A stretch of DNA of 64,000 nt from the NCBI RefSeq assembly GCF_964275005.1, contig NC_092688.1, forward strand, positions 24,914,934 to 24,978,933, given 5' to 3'. Positions 11,820-22,800 of this stretch are shown here, in pieces (positions within the stretch are counted from its first letter, which is position 1; every line of letters begins with the position of its first letter). The translations under genes were made by a program, and so were the position numbers. The stretch comes from Diadema setosum (Eukaryota; Echinodermata; Echinoidea; Diadematoida; Diadematidae). The notes under the pieces were generated by a model. That model saw only the letters and a program-made list of their open reading frames with translations. It made no database searches and had not been told where the DNA came from.

Positions 11820-14800
11820 AGTTCAAACAATAAAACTAAAAAGGGAAAAGGGGGGCAGCTTTAATTTTGTAAAGGGGCCTCTCCTTTACGGAATTCCTGG
11901 ATCCGCCCCCGTAATGCAAGCAGTGAGTTTTGACATTTGCGGTTGAGGCAATTATGGATCGTGAGGGAGCGCATCCCTCTCCTGTGCCCCCCCCCCTTAT
12001 TTTAAATAAATTAAAAGAAAAATATCCTTAAAACACATAAATAATAACATAAAGATGGGTGGATGCGCCAGGCTTTAATTATGTAAAGGTGCCCCCCCCC
12101 CCCTTTACGTAATTCCTGGATCTGCCCCTGTATTACATGCAATGAGTTTTGACATTTGTGGTTGACGCAATCGCGGATCCAGAAGGGGGCGCATCCCCCT
12201 CTCGTGCCCCCCCCCCTTTCTCTCTCTCTCTCTCTCTTTGGTTATAGACAATAAAACTAAAAAGGGAAAAATGGGGGTGGGGGTGCGGCAGCTTTAATTT
12301 TGTAATGGCGCCTCCCCTTTACGGAATTCCTGGATCCGCCCCCGTAATGCAAACAATGAGTTTTGACATTTGTGGTTGAGGCAGTCATGGATCGTGAGGG
12401 GGCGCATCCCCCTTTGGTGCCCCCTTTCTTTAGAAAAAAACAAAAAACAACAACATAAAAAGAAAAAAAATCGTCAAAACAACATAAATAATAACAAAAA
12501 GATGGGGGATTGGCCGGGCTTTAATCATGTAAAGGTGCCCCCCCCCCTTACGTAATTCCTGAATCCGCCCCTGTATTACGAGCAATGAGTTTTGACATTT
12601 GTGGTTGATGCAATCGCGGATCGAGAAGGGGGCGCATTCCCCTCTGGTGCCTCCCCTCTCTCTCTCTCTCTCTCTCTCTGTAGTAAAAACAATAAAATCA
12701 AAAAGGGAAAAAATGGGGGTTGGGGTGCGGCAGCTTTAATATTGTAAAGGCGCCTCTCCTTTACGGAATTCCTTGATCCACCCCTGTAATTCAAGCAATG
12801 AGTTTTGACATTTGTGGTTGACGCAATCGTGAATCGAGACGGGCGCATCCCCCTCTGGTGCCCCCTCTCTCTTTTTTTTTTTCTTCTTCAAAACAACATA
12901 GATAATAACAAAAAGATGGGGGTGCGCCAAGCTTCAATTATGTAAAGATCCCCCCCCCCTTTACGTAATTCCTGGATCCGCCCCTGTATTACAAGCAATG
13001 AAAATGGGGGGTGCGGCAGCTTTAATTTTGTAAAGGCGCCTCCCCATCACGGAATTCCTGTATCCGCCCCTGTAATGCAAGCAATGAGTTTTGACATTTG
13101 TGGTTAACGCAATCATGGATGGAGAGGGCATGCATCCCTCTATGGTGCTCCCTTCTATTTTCTTAACAACATAAATAAAAAGAAAAAATGGGGAGGGGTG
13201 TGGAAGCCCTTGACTTTTCCTCCATTGTCCGGAATTCCTGGATTCTCCTCTGTAATGCAAACAATGGGTTTTGACATTAACTTGTGGTTGGCGCAGTGGC
13301 GGATCTAGAGGGGGCGCGGCGGCCCCTCCCCGTCTCTGTTTTTGTTAAAACAAAAGAAAGAAAAAAAGAAAAAGAAAGGGGAGGATTTCGCTGGCCTTTG
13401 AGTTTGTAAAGGCGCCTCCCCTTTACGGAATTCCTGGATCCTCCCTTGTGACGCGTTAGGAGTTTGCAGTGAATTTGGAAATTTTGACATTTGTCGTCGA
13501 CGTGTTATGACATATTTTGCAGTAAAAATGGAAATTTTGACATTTGTCGACGTGTTATGACATAAGTGGTTAATCCGATTTTGACATATTTTGTCGTTGA
13601 CGTGTTATGACATTAGTGGTCATTATGACATTTGTCGTCGACGTGTTATGACATTTGTCGACGTGTTATGACATTAGTGGTTGTTTTGACATTAGTGGTC
13701 GATTTTGACATTAGTGGGCTCTACAAGGGCTGTAGTTTCGAAGTAGGAAGTGTTTTATTTTCTGCCCATAAGTACTCCTACGGTACATTAAATATTAAAG
13801 ACACCTGTTTTCACGTTGGACATTAACATTTTTCACTTCTTAAAATCTTGATAACAGGCCATAAAGGCTACAATAAGATCATGAAAATAATTAATGATGT
13901 TAGTTTGTAATAATTTTGTAGAAGAGCCCGTTCTAATTAGTGTACCGTGTTTATATTCCCACATATTTCTTCCTCTATTTTGCGTTGCTTTCGCTCCATA
14001 ATATTCTGAAAGGAAGGCATTTTCTAATTCTTATATTATGATTGAATTAATTGGGGAAATTATCAAATCCAGGCAGTAGCAAGTTATCACAGTCTATTGA
14101 GATAATCAGATTAAAGAAGTCAGCGATTTATTTTGTAGAGGCGTGATGAAGACATCTAATTTGCTTTGTAACCGCGCATTTTCCTTTTACTTTTACTTTT
14201 CGACCGATGTGTCCATGGTGCATTTTCTTTGGTATAGCTGTATTAGCTGATTATTATCACGTTGTTTGAGACTTGATGAAAGTCGCTGTATTAATCATGC
14301 GGTGTTTTTTTTTTTTTTTTTTTTTTTTTTGAGATGCGGAATTAAACGTATTTTTAGAATCGAACGCTACATCGTTTGCCCACTCACTCTTCCAAAGGTA
14401 AAAATGTGAATTGCAAAGGTGGACTTGTGGGCTTTGTATAACAATGGAGAACACTCCTGACGTAAGAGGGAATTATGGTAAAGGGGAAAAAAGTGTCGTT
14501 CCACTCTCGCTTGTACATAGATAGATTGCAATCAGTTCTTCAGTTTTCAGTTCTTCGGTTATCAGGAGGTCGTAGGTTCGAATCCTGCTCGAGTATGTAC
14601 GCCCATGATTTTTTATCATGGCTACTACTAAAACACTGATCAATTCAGTGCTTATTTACGTCGATGTAGGGCAATTTGTCAATCAGTTGCAATGCAATCA
14701 GTTCGTTTTATTTTCCATTTTTAATCTGGAACATGTCGACCGTTTTCGTTTTCCTCTGTAGTCAACGTTTTTATGCAATTATTTCACAGGACAGAAATAA

Positions 14801-16159
14801 AACAATCTGAACAATGTGAAATACAAGTAGGCATATTTCGATATCTGCATTTGTATTCATAATCATACCGATATCTGTGATAACTTACCCTCGTTACACT
14901 TCCCCCTGATGCTGAATTTCACTGGCAAGGTATATAACGTATAGTAAGCTTCGTCTGATGAGCAAGTGATAACATGGGAGAAGACGGTAAGTCACGCGGA
15001 ATTACAATAATAGATGACATGTTAGCTATTTCATCCTGCACATTTAACCCTAAACCTAGGTTATTGATTGACTTCACTTCAAGTGAAATTCTCGACCCGC
15101 AAGATGTTTGTACAATCCAGCTGTCCCCTCTGAGGACGCAATATCTGTCACACGACACATCGCGCTCTAGTGGTTCCCCCGAACAATTTAGAGATAGATC
15201 TGCAGTGGATAAAGAGGGGGAGATAAAGTGCATCGTAATTCAGTGATAAATCATGAATTGAAGAACAACATGCTAGAAGCTAACATTACTCCTGACACTT
15301 TTCACTTTTTCGTAGGTGGAATGTTCACAAAATCGTTTTATCTCTTTTAACTCGAGTTGATTATTTTCTTCTTCTTCTTCTTCTTTTTCTTGGTCAGGAA
15401 AAGTTTCCAGTTGGGTTCTGAAGGTGCATTGAAAGATTTAGCTTTCCATTCATAAAACTTTTTCATTGTGTGTGGCATTCACGACACTCATTATGGAAAT
15501 GGGTTTAAAACATTCGAACTAAATGATACGAACGCACACTAAATAATTTATGAGCAGTATTTGAGTCTCGAGCTATCTGTTGTGGCTTATTACTCTTTGC
15601 AATCACAGATACATAATTACTTTATAAGAGGCATGATCTATGATATATTACACGGTATCACAGGCAAAATATTTACATTGACAATAACGATTAAATCTAA
15701 TGACAACGAAATTGATAGCAACTATAGTTGCATTGGGTATGAAGCTACATAAAAAAAAAATAAATAATGGATCGTGTACTGCGGAAAGGATAGAACCCTG
15801 CACATATCATCTCTCCTCCACACACACACACACACACACACACGCAGACACACGCACACACACGTGCAAAATTTTATCTTAAGCAAACAAACACGACAAA
15901 AAATGAACATACCTATCAACACATGAAACAAGAACAAATAATTTCTACCCAAAAAAAATGCAACAATTGAAAACAGGAGTTTAACTCCCAGGGTCAGGGA
16001 GAGAAATATTTGTGCTCACCAACCCCCTCCTTCCATAAATCAATGCAACCCGACAAACTATATAGAAAGCAAAATATCATACATACATGTATTTCTTGAC
16101 AAAGTGAGCGACGGATAACAGCACAAGAAAATGACAGAAAACCATGCTAGGTAGACCAT
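237..16159 (-). CDS. Gene A: SRCR/CCP mosaic receptor, 3' part outside window, WSC exon decayed
   Basis: Partial gene, copy A of the three-gene array. Exons read 5' to 3' on the minus strand: signal peptide 16159-16087, CUB-like 15199-14889, SRCR N-half 8587-8372, SRCR C-half 8029-7943, a decayed WSC remnant about 7375-7116, and CCP 458-237. The stalk, membrane and tail exons expected from copies B and C would lie beyond the left edge. By family knowledge this would be a secreted or membrane recognition protein; SRCR and CCP domains bind ligands outside the cell. The CUB-like exon loses frame (311 nt) and the WSC exon carries stops, so this copy may be a pseudogene or may skip the WSC exon, which its phase 1-1 neighbours would allow. 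Its introns are far more repeat-loaded than those of B or C. The domains are clear; whether the gene is functional is uncertain. Confidence 0.7.
518..820. repeat. Fragments of a foldback/MITE with GCAAAAACCGATAAGTCCA motif
   Basis: The motif GCAAAAACCGATAAGTCCA occurs near 529-547 and 762-780, with a variant near 793-810. The same motif forms the arms of a complete foldback at 29649-29896, so these are probably broken copies. Confidence 0.55.
930..1640. repeat. Tandem repeat, about 170-bp unit, containing GTTGCCATGGTAAC
   Basis: About five diverged units in the WSC-CCP intron of gene A. Each carries AAACTGCGTTGCCATGGTAA or a close variant, at about 949, 1112, 1278, 1452 and 1623. Between these are shared stretches such as CCTCATTTTTCAAGCAAAAT. 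Three units hold an intact palindromic motif matching the RFX X-box. Confidence 0.75.
2516..2685. repeat. Foldback (long hairpin), about 170 bp
   Basis: Near-perfect inverted repeat. The left arm begins ACAAATGATGCACAGGAT and the right arm ends ATCCTGTGCATCATTTGT. The loop lies at the short GGCTTCGCC stretch near 2600, and GGTATTTACAATGT pairs across it. MITE-like; no coding content. Confidence 0.7.
2755..2915. repeat. Poly-G/poly-C and CA low-complexity block
   Basis: G9, G12 and C14 runs followed by (AC)n. The short open frames here on both strands are artefacts of homopolymers. Confidence 0.7.
3180..3770. repeat. Two copies of a 130-bp repeat ending in poly-T
   Basis: A block with GGGAGGGTGTGGGAGGGGGG, then TTTCCCCCTCCCACAGTGAG, then GATGTTGTAAATGGTGCAAT and a T-run, occurs at about 3230-3355 and again at about 3575-3685. 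The second follows a GGCGTAGCCAGGATTT sequence near 3523 that resembles the terminus of the element at 5163. Confidence 0.65.
3830..4715. repeat. Tandem array, about 165-175-bp unit, five units
   Basis: Successive units contain AACTGCCGTTTGTAGCT, a G-run, GCGCACCGGGCGCAACTGCT, CAGCAACATCAGGAGAAT and GCGAGCGAGCGAAGCGAGCG. TTTGTAGC recurs near 3866, 4026, 4202, 4361 and 4528. Intronic satellite-like DNA. Confidence 0.8.
4955..5154 (+). other. GC-richer open segment, unrecognised, split by inserted element
   Basis: An open frame from 4970 covers this segment and would continue past the insertion at 5163-6261 into 6270-6440 if the insertion were removed. Composition is GC-richer than the flanks. 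I recognise no domain. It could be part of an older transposon or a captured gene fragment. Confidence 0.35.
5163..6261. mobile_element. Non-autonomous hAT-like DNA transposon, 1.1 kb, 8-bp TSD
   Basis: Terminal inverted repeats CAGTGGCGTATCTAGGG and CCCTAGATACGCCACTG bound the element. It is flanked by a perfect 8-bp duplication, CATGCATT, at 5155-5162 and 6262-6269. The TIR start and 8-bp duplication fit the hAT superfamily. No transposase frame is visible. The inside holds GCGAGCGAGCGCAGCGAGCG subrepeats and C/T runs. Confidence 0.75.
6398..6612. repeat. Imperfect foldback, about 215 bp
   Basis: TCTGATGCGACGAGACTACG near 6398 pairs with the reverse complement of CGTAGTCTCGCCGCATCAGA near 6588. 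ATCGGTGGCAG and CTGCCACCGAT form the inner stem around an A-rich loop. Confidence 0.6.
6720..7110. repeat. Low-complexity block: G/C runs, (TA)n and poly-T
   Basis: Contains C and G homopolymer runs (6830-6890), (TA)n at about 7046-7072 and about 40 T's up to 7109. The poly-T abuts the donor side of the decayed WSC exon. Apparent proteins here are homopolymer translations. Confidence 0.7.
7116..7375 (-). pseudogene. Gene A decayed WSC exon
   Basis: The minus strand keeps a phase-1 donor (GTGAGT at 7115-7110) and readable WSC pieces: WICPRQADHESGQHVHLFN next to the donor, and FESDVHSNGTGYLF upstream, matching FDVHSDEE of gene B. The two pieces are in different frames. A TAA replaces the tyrosine codon after the first cysteine, a TGA follows downstream, and no acceptor AG is found where B and C have GCAG; a short duplicated ATTCCCGTAT stretch lies there instead. 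A working copy has 276 nt. Confidence 0.7.
7943..8029 (-). CDS. Gene A SRCR C-half exon
   Basis: 87 nt, phase 1-1, donor GTAAGC, same length as in B and C. Encodes GRFQRLKDCSLTPDDCSSNE and RLKCR, carrying the last three of the six cysteines of a group A SRCR domain. Confidence 0.85.
8372..8587 (-). CDS. Gene A SRCR N-half exon
   Basis: 216 nt, phase 1-1, donor GTGATT, acceptor TTAAAAG. Encodes LVDGPSPLEGLVV, RYVCFDGF, AGLVCRELGFPAAEEYSAET and RRLSC. It has three cysteines and the VCRELGF signature of SRCR domains, and is one codon shorter than in B and C. The upstream ATG some gene finders would choose (8669) lies in the intron. Confidence 0.85.
8713..13725. mobile_element. Giant foldback transposon, 5.0 kb, arms of tandem ~205-bp modules
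   Basis: The two ends are inverted copies: TGTAGAGCCCACTAATGTCA from 8713 and its complement ending 13725, with a 5-bp duplication AGGGC at 8708-8712 and 13726-13730. Outer domains are short direct repeats of CACTAATGTCAAAAT and AACACGTCGACGAC. Inner arms are about ten modules each of roughly 205 bp (GGATCCAGGAATTCCGTAAA, AGGCGCCTTTACAAAATTAA, GATTGCGTCAACCACAAATG), in plus orientation to about 10.8 kb and inverted after that. This is the architecture of Drosophila FB and sea-urchin TU foldback elements, as I remember them. No transposase. It lies in the CUB-SRCR intron of gene A. Confidence 0.8.
11189..11515. mobile_element. Palindromic MITE nested in the foldback centre
   Basis: Ends GGCCCGAATTCACGAAGGTG and its reverse complement. 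The arms contain AAACCATGGTTTAAACCATG and GAGCGCCAAGTG; the core is a run of ATTTCGTNAACAAAATG-type repeats. It interrupts a foldback module between GACATT and GTGGTTGA. Confidence 0.7.
14539..14692 (+). mobile_element. 5'-truncated tRNA-derived SINE, solo copy
   Basis: Contains the pol III B box GGTTCGAATCC, the hairpin CCATGATTTTTTATCATGG and a 3' end GTCAATCAGTTGCAA, identical to the units arrayed at 51735-53746. A 12-bp duplication TGCAATCAGTTC at 14527-14538 and 14693-14704 flanks it. The A-box half is missing. Confidence 0.8.
14889..15199 (-). CDS. Gene A CUB-like exon (frame not maintained)
   Basis: 311 nt, acceptor CACTGCAG, donor GTAAGT. The 5' part reads LSLNCSGEPLERDVSC and WIVQTSCGSRISLEVKSINN, resembling a CUB domain (W-I-x-A-P-x-G-x-R-I pattern in the other copies). 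In that frame a TGA comes at 14919-14921. The 3' end reads LPVKFSIRGKCNE in the -1 frame, the frame that joins SRCR in phase 1. The switch falls around a TATATAA tract (14931-14937). Confidence 0.65.
15818..15862. repeat. (CA)n microsatellite
   Basis: An uninterrupted CA run followed by CACGCACA variants, in the first intron of gene A. Confidence 0.9.
16087..16159 (-). CDS. Gene A signal-peptide exon
   Basis: The ATG at 16159 opens 24 codons plus one base before a GTATGT donor. MVYLAWFSVIFLCCYPSLTL has a hydrophobic core suitable for a signal peptide. Exon length (73 nt) and phase match the first exon of gene B. Confidence 0.65.
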
Positions 16160-17362
16160 CCTTCTGTCCTTTGCGATATTCAAAGTCATTATTTCGACTT
16201 ATCAACTGCAAACTTTCCCTCGAATCTGATGATTGGTCCCGTCTATGTGTCGGTTACCCCTGCCCTTGACTCTTCTGAAATACCTTTGTTTAATAACGAT
16301 TTACGCCAAGGTCTGCATGGGGGGAGTGATCGAACCTTCTTCTATTACAGCAAGCAATTACAACAATAATTATAATCGGCACGAATAAGGACCGAAGTGC
16401 GCATATTAAAATTGTGCAGGTACTCGTGTGTGCGTGACAAACTGCAGTTCGTCAAAACAATTTCGCTCCGACAGTCATGTAGCCTATTTCCAGACAATGG
16501 AGGAAGGCATACTGGCCACTTGAATGAATTTCATGCATTAGGTCATTATAGGTACGATTTGCACATGCCCCCCCCCCATCTCTCTCTCTCTCTCTCCCCC
16601 CTCAACAGAATGACGACTCCTTCATCCTTACATTCACATCCGTGTTTGTTGTAGGCTTGAGAAAAAGGACTTCGAGGCATAATTAACATGGAAAAACAAA
16701 GAGTCTCATTGTTATGGGCTCTATTAGTCAGCTCATTATCTCCTTCCATAACTTTCAGTTTCGAAGTATTGAGAATCAAGCCACTTCAGCCCACTGCATG
16801 GTGGAATTTGTGTGATATAATGATGTTAAGTGATGTTAATGAAATTGATGTAATCACAGAAATGTAGCAAAGGGAAAAATATGTCACCCTTTGTACATTC
16901 GATATTACTAAACTGAAAAACAGTTTGTGAATGATTTGAATGTAAAATTGCATGCAGATATTAAATCTTAAATTGTTTTTTATCTCCAAATAAATAATGA
17001 TTATATACATATTTCATGAATTTGAATATATACATATGTATTACATACATATATTATATATATATATATATATATATTATATTATATTATATTATATTAT
17101 ATTATATTATATATATTACGTAATATACTATATATTTAAAGTTGCCAGAAGTAACCAGAAACAAAATTTTGAAGAGTAAGTGCCAGTTAATGAAGCTAAT
17201 ACATTGCTAATGCCGAGCTCTGTACATCACACACACTCATACACACACACACACACACACGCACACAAGAAGAAAACCCCACACACTTAGTCATTATAAA
17301 TAATACATTTAGGATACGTATACTAGTATAATATATATACATAAATATATATAAATATATTT

Positions 17363-17407
<45 letters not shown>
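16160..17407. other. 5' flank of gene A, no gene seen
   Basis: AT-rich DNA with a CT run (about 16579-16600), (TA)n and ATT runs at 17050-17115, and a CA run at 17235-17262. I see no clear promoter element or coding exon. Confidence 0.5.
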
Positions 17408-17411
<4 letters not shown>

Positions 17412-18097
17412 ACCGTGCACCTCAAAACGAACATAAAGTCGCACACACTGATTTTGCGTGAGGACTGAAAATAAGTGAAATGGGTCAACCTAGCCGAACT
17501 TGAATTGTTCATATTTTCTGAAAGAGCGGGTCTTCTTTTACATTATGCTAAAACTTTGTATCATAAAACGGGCAGAAAAGTGTGTTTTTTAGCAGTTTAT
17601 CTCGAACATTTTTGGTAGAACAGTGTGATTAGGTGTGTCTTTTGAATCCCTTTTTCATTTCTGAAAAACCTTGTCCACACTCTTCACTTTCAACTCTAAT
17701 AACTTTTGAAAGGATAGTGCTACTACTTTGAAAGTTGGCATTGATTTTGCACAGAATGTGTTTATGAGGCATTTTTAATTTCATTGTAATCTGATAATCC
17801 CTTCATTGTTTTTACTCCGGTGGTTTACTTCCTGTTTTTTGTCCCATTCATCGCACAGCCAGCACGGTTTGGCAAAGATTAAGCGCTTGAATAGACACTG
17901 TACTTCAGAGCCTCTTTTCTCAGTTCACACTTTTCCTGAGTTTGTGTTTTCTTTCCAATATTTAGATAGGTTAGGAGAGTCCATTTGATTTGAGTTATAC
18001 ATCATTTTAAAGCTTAAAGTCTGCTCTTTCAGAATATGGTCTTAACTAAAAATTCATGTCTGGCGACATTTTGTTTGTTTTGAGGTGCCGGGTCACA
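17408..18097 (+). mobile_element. MITE family M1, copy 1
   Basis: About 690 bp bounded by inverted termini TGTGACCGTGCACCTCAAAA and GAGGTGCCGGGTCACA, next to a (TA)n tract. Interior landmarks are TTCTGAAAGAGCGGGTCTTC and ACTCTAATAACTTTTGAAAG. No coding frame. Confidence 0.8.
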
Positions 18098-18098
18098 T

Positions 18099-18180
<82 letters not shown>
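18098..18180. repeat. (AC)n(TA)n compound microsatellite
   Basis: An AC run followed by about 50 bp of TA, immediately after M1 copy 1. Confidence 0.9.
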
Positions 18181-18814
18181 TCAAGGACGTTTTATACATG
18201 GGGTTCCAACTGGCTGTAATTATTCAAACACTTGTCAGATTTCTATTGATGTACAAAAGAATTCAACAGGTGCACTTGTGCCTTTGATGATCGATGTTCC
18301 AAGCCGCCGTCTTGCTGAGCAATTTGAAGATTCATTTCAAACGTTATCAAAATGTTGGCCATATTTTGCTTATTTATTTATTAACTGAAATGAAATTTCA
18401 CTTGATAATAAAGCATGTAAAACAAAAGTCAATTCCGTTCAGAAATTTGCGCAAAAGTGTAAATCAGAGCTTTATTATGTGAAAATGTTTAAAACTGTAC
18501 CATCCTGGAAAGCTGGTTTTATCACTTTTCCACTTAATTTCCCCAAAGGAAACTAATATGTACTAATCTTCAAGTTTAATTCTTTATTGATAGATAAATA
18601 TATCAGATTAGTGCCCGCATATGCCCAGTCGAGTAATTTTCATCTTCATTTCAGCATTTTTTCCGCAATTTCTGTTCGCGCATCCTCGTGTCTGTACCAC
18701 CTACCTTTTATAAGAAGGGATTGCGAAAAGTAATTACCATCACAAAGACGTGTCTTCTTTTGAAAGTGGCTGCTGATTATGCAATGAGACACGAGTCAAT
18801 TACCTTCGTGTATA

Positions 18815-19504
18815 TGTGACCCTGCACCTCAAAACAAACAAAAAGTCGCCAGACATGAATTTTTAGTTAAGACCATATCCTGAAAGAGCAGACTTTAAGC
18901 TTTAAAATGATGTATAACTCAAATCAAATGGACTCTCCTAACCTATCTAAATATTGGAAAGAAAGTACAAACTCAGGAAAAGTGTGAACTGAGAAAAGAG
19001 GCTCTGAAGTACAGAGTCTATTCAAGCGCTTAATCTTTACCACACCGTGCTGGCTGTGCGATGAATGGGACGAAAAACAGGAAGTAAACCACCAGAGTAA
19101 CAACAATGAAGGGATTATTAGATTAAACCGAAATTAAGCATGCCTCATTAACACATTCTGTCCATAATTAATGCCAACTTTCAAAGCAGTAGCACTATCC
19201 TTTCAAAAGTTATTAGAGTTGAAAGTGAAGAGTGTGGACAAGGTTTTTCAGAAATGAAAAAGGGATTCTGAAGACACACCTAATCACACTATTCTACCAA
19301 AAATGTTCGAGATAAACTGCTAAAAAAACACACTTTCCTGCCCGTTTTATGATACCAAATTTTAGCATAATGTAAAAGAGGACCCGCTCTTTCAGAAATA
19401 TGAAAAAGTCAAGTTCGGCTAGGTTGACCAATTTCACTTATTTTCAGTCCTCATGCAAAATCAGTGTGTGCGACTTTATGTTCCTTTTGAGGTGCACGGT
19501 CACA
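18815..19504 (-). mobile_element. MITE family M1, copy 2 (inverted to copy 1)
   Basis: Same termini and interior as copy 1 on the opposite strand. Copies 1 and 2 form an inverted pair over 2.1 kb. Confidence 0.8.
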
Positions 19505-19871
19505 TATTATATATACATATCGTACATGGTATTATGTTTACTTCACCATCGTTGAAGACATAAATACCAATCTAGAAATTAATGTATTTAAGAGTGAGGG
19601 AGAGGTTACCAACGTTTTTGATGATTTTGTGAGATCATGAGAAACCTCTTAGAAAATATGAAAAAGCAAATAGTTCTTAGAAGAATTTAAAGTTTATTCT
19701 TTGTAAATCTTGATGAGAATCGGTTTTGAAAATTGCTGGGAAATCCAAAACGAAACTGCCCTTATAGTAGCATCGCTTTGATTCGATTTGATTAGGTGAT
19801 CCGAGTATCCCTCTCGGATGACCTTCTGTATTTGTACGGATTCTTTGTTCTTCTTTTTTTTTTTCTTTATT

Positions 19872-22800
19872 AGGTGATCCGAGTATCCTCTCGGATCACC
19901 TTCTGTATATGTACATAAACGCGCGCGTAAGCGCGTGTTGAAATATTTGTATGCTCCAATCGAGCTCAATTTTTTTTTTTTTTTTTTGCACACGTTTCAG
20001 ACCATTTGGAGCATTTTTTGAAAAATTGAAAAAATTGGACGGACGCGTACGCGCGCGCGCATATACGCACGCACAGCTCATATGCAATAGAAATTTTCCG
20101 TTTCTTCATTTTGATCGGATGTCTGAAACGTCAAGGAATTTTCTACCAAGTTTCAAGTCAATCCGACTCAATATGACGTCATACGGGCCCGTCAAATTTG
20201 AAATTCCACGCGCGCGTCAATGGCGATATACAGTGGAAGTATGCCAAAAAACCGCCAATTTTAAATCCGATTTTACTCGTCAGGATGGACGGTGACCCCC
20301 CATTTTCTTTACATATTCTAAAAGCTGATGAGTTGTACATGTCATTTCATGGGTTGGCGATGCTGAAAAAATAATTAAAAGATATCAAATTTCTTAATAA
20401 AGTAAAAAAGGTAAATTTTCAAAATGACGTCATCAAAATTCAAGTTCACTCGAGCGTATTTCACTTATCCTTTGCCGATTTTCACACAAATTTCAGTATG
20501 TTGTAGCTTAACAATGTTCTTTCATTAGGATAATAGCAGCATTTTGATTGGATGACGGCATAACCTCGTAAAAATGGATTGAATGTAATCTTGTCAAATT
20601 TGACCAGTTTACGTGTTATCTCTATGGGAGTGCAGTTTTTCTGGAAATGAAAATTGACCTGACTATCTTTCTCGAGCACTAGCTCACTTATGCTTCAGTG
20701 AATTTCTCCCAAATTTAAATATGTTGTAGCTGAGACTTTGGGCTATTGTAATATGCCCTTCATTTTTTAATACGACGTCGGCATTACTTAAAAAAATTTG
20801 GTTGAAATTATAGTTTATCTTCGATGTATTGAGATATTTTCTTTTTTTCTGCAACTTTCCTTGCAATAACTCAAGAAAGACAGCCCCTATCACCCCCCAT
20901 ATTTTGCACATGTTTAGTTCAATTTACGTACATTTTTTTTTTTTTTTATAAAATAACAACTACTTGATCGGACACCATCTTGGGTATGTAAATTAGGGTC
21001 AAAGGTCATAAATATTTCATCCTGTATCTTAGTAAATACATGTCCTATCTTTCCCATATTTTGCACACGTAAAGACCATGTTACAAGAATCATTTCACAA
21101 AATAAACACTTTTTGCTCAGATGCCATCTTGTCTGTGCAAAGTGGGGTCAAAGGTCATATGTACGTTTTTCTGTACCTTCGTTATGACGCGTTATCTCTA
21201 TGGGAGGGAATTTTTCTAGATGTGAAAGTTGACATGATTGTCTTTATCGAGCACTAGCTCACTTACCCTTCGGTGAATTTCTCCCAGATTTTAATGTTGT
21301 AGCTGAGACTTTGCGCTATCGTCAATGTGCCTTTTGTTTTTTCATACGATGTCGGGATCATGCTAAAAAAAACTTGGTTGAAATTAAAGCTTATCTTCGA
21401 TGTATTGAGATATTTCTTTCTTTTTGCAACTTTCTTTACAATAACTCAAGAAAAATAGCCTCTATCACCCCCATATTTTGCACATGTTTAGTTCATGTCA
21501 CGCACATTATTTCATAATATAACTACTATTTGATCGGACACCATCTTGGGTATGTAGATTAGGGTCAAAGGTCATAAATGTATCATCCTGTATCTTGGTG
21601 AATGCTTGTCCTATCTTTCCCATATTTTGCACACGCAAAGACCATGTTACAAGAATCATTTCACAAAATAACCACTTTTTGCTCAGATGCCATCTTGTCT
21701 GTGCAAATTGGGGTCAAAAGTTATATCCACTTCTTTCTATATCTTGGTTATGACGTGTTGTTTCTATGGGAGGGAATTGTTTTAAATGTGGAAAAAAAAA
21801 TTATATGACTGTCTTCTTCGAGCACTAGCTCACTTTCCCTTTGGCGAATTTCTCCCAGATTTTAATATGTTGTAGCTAAGACTTTGCGCTATCGCTAGTG
21901 TGTCCTTCGTTTTTTTCATACGATGTCGGGATCATCTTAAAAAACTTGGTTGAAATTAAAGCTTATTTTCTATGTATTGAGATATTTCTTTCTTTCTGCA
22001 ACTTTCTTTGCAATAACTCAAGAAAAACACACCCTATCACCTCCATATTTTGCACATGTTTAGTTCATGTCACGTACATTATTTCATAATAACTGCTTGA
22101 TCGGACAACACCTTGGGTATGTAGATTAGGGTCAAAGGTCATAAATGTTTCATCTTGTATCTTGGTGAATACCTGTCCTATCTTTCCCATATTTTTCACA
22201 CGTTTAGACGATGTCGCAAGAATCATTTCACAAAATAACCACTATTTCATCAGATGCGATCTTTGGAGTGCAAAGGTGGGTCAAACGTCATATGTACTTG
22301 TTGCTGTATCTTCGTTATAGTGTATACAGAATTTGGTACCAAACATGGCAGATATGACTCCCTTTGCTAAATGAGAATGCAAACATCACACGGCCAATGT
22401 CTCTAAACACTAGATGAAACTTGTATGGTCATGCTTATTGCGATCAGGACTCGAATCATTGATAAAAAAAAAAAATCGGATCACCTTAATTTGTCAGTGA
22501 TGACAAATTACATTCTCTAGTTTCTCCTCAAAAGTTGTGTATCGATTAGTTTAGAAAGTGCTCCTCCTATCAATTTCAAAATTATACCATATATGTATCG
22601 TGTCCCAAAGACGACAAATTTTATAAAATCACAGTGATAAGTCAACCGTGAGGTCACTATGACGTCATTATATGAAAACACATTCTCATTCATATCACAT
22701 TAATGGAATGGAATTTTTCAATGAAATTTACGTCACATATATTTCAAGTCAATCTGATTCTACACATATTTTCATATACAAATTTCATATCTACCCTTAA

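Noticed and set aside
8836..13490. Many 60-126-residue frames with RNSVKGRRLYKIK-type repeats
   Set aside because: Translations of the 205-bp foldback module on both strands.
14974..15246. Plus-strand 90-residue frame over the CUB-like exon
   Set aside because: Overlaps the minus-strand exon, which has paralogues and splice sites; the plus frame is not conserved in B or C.
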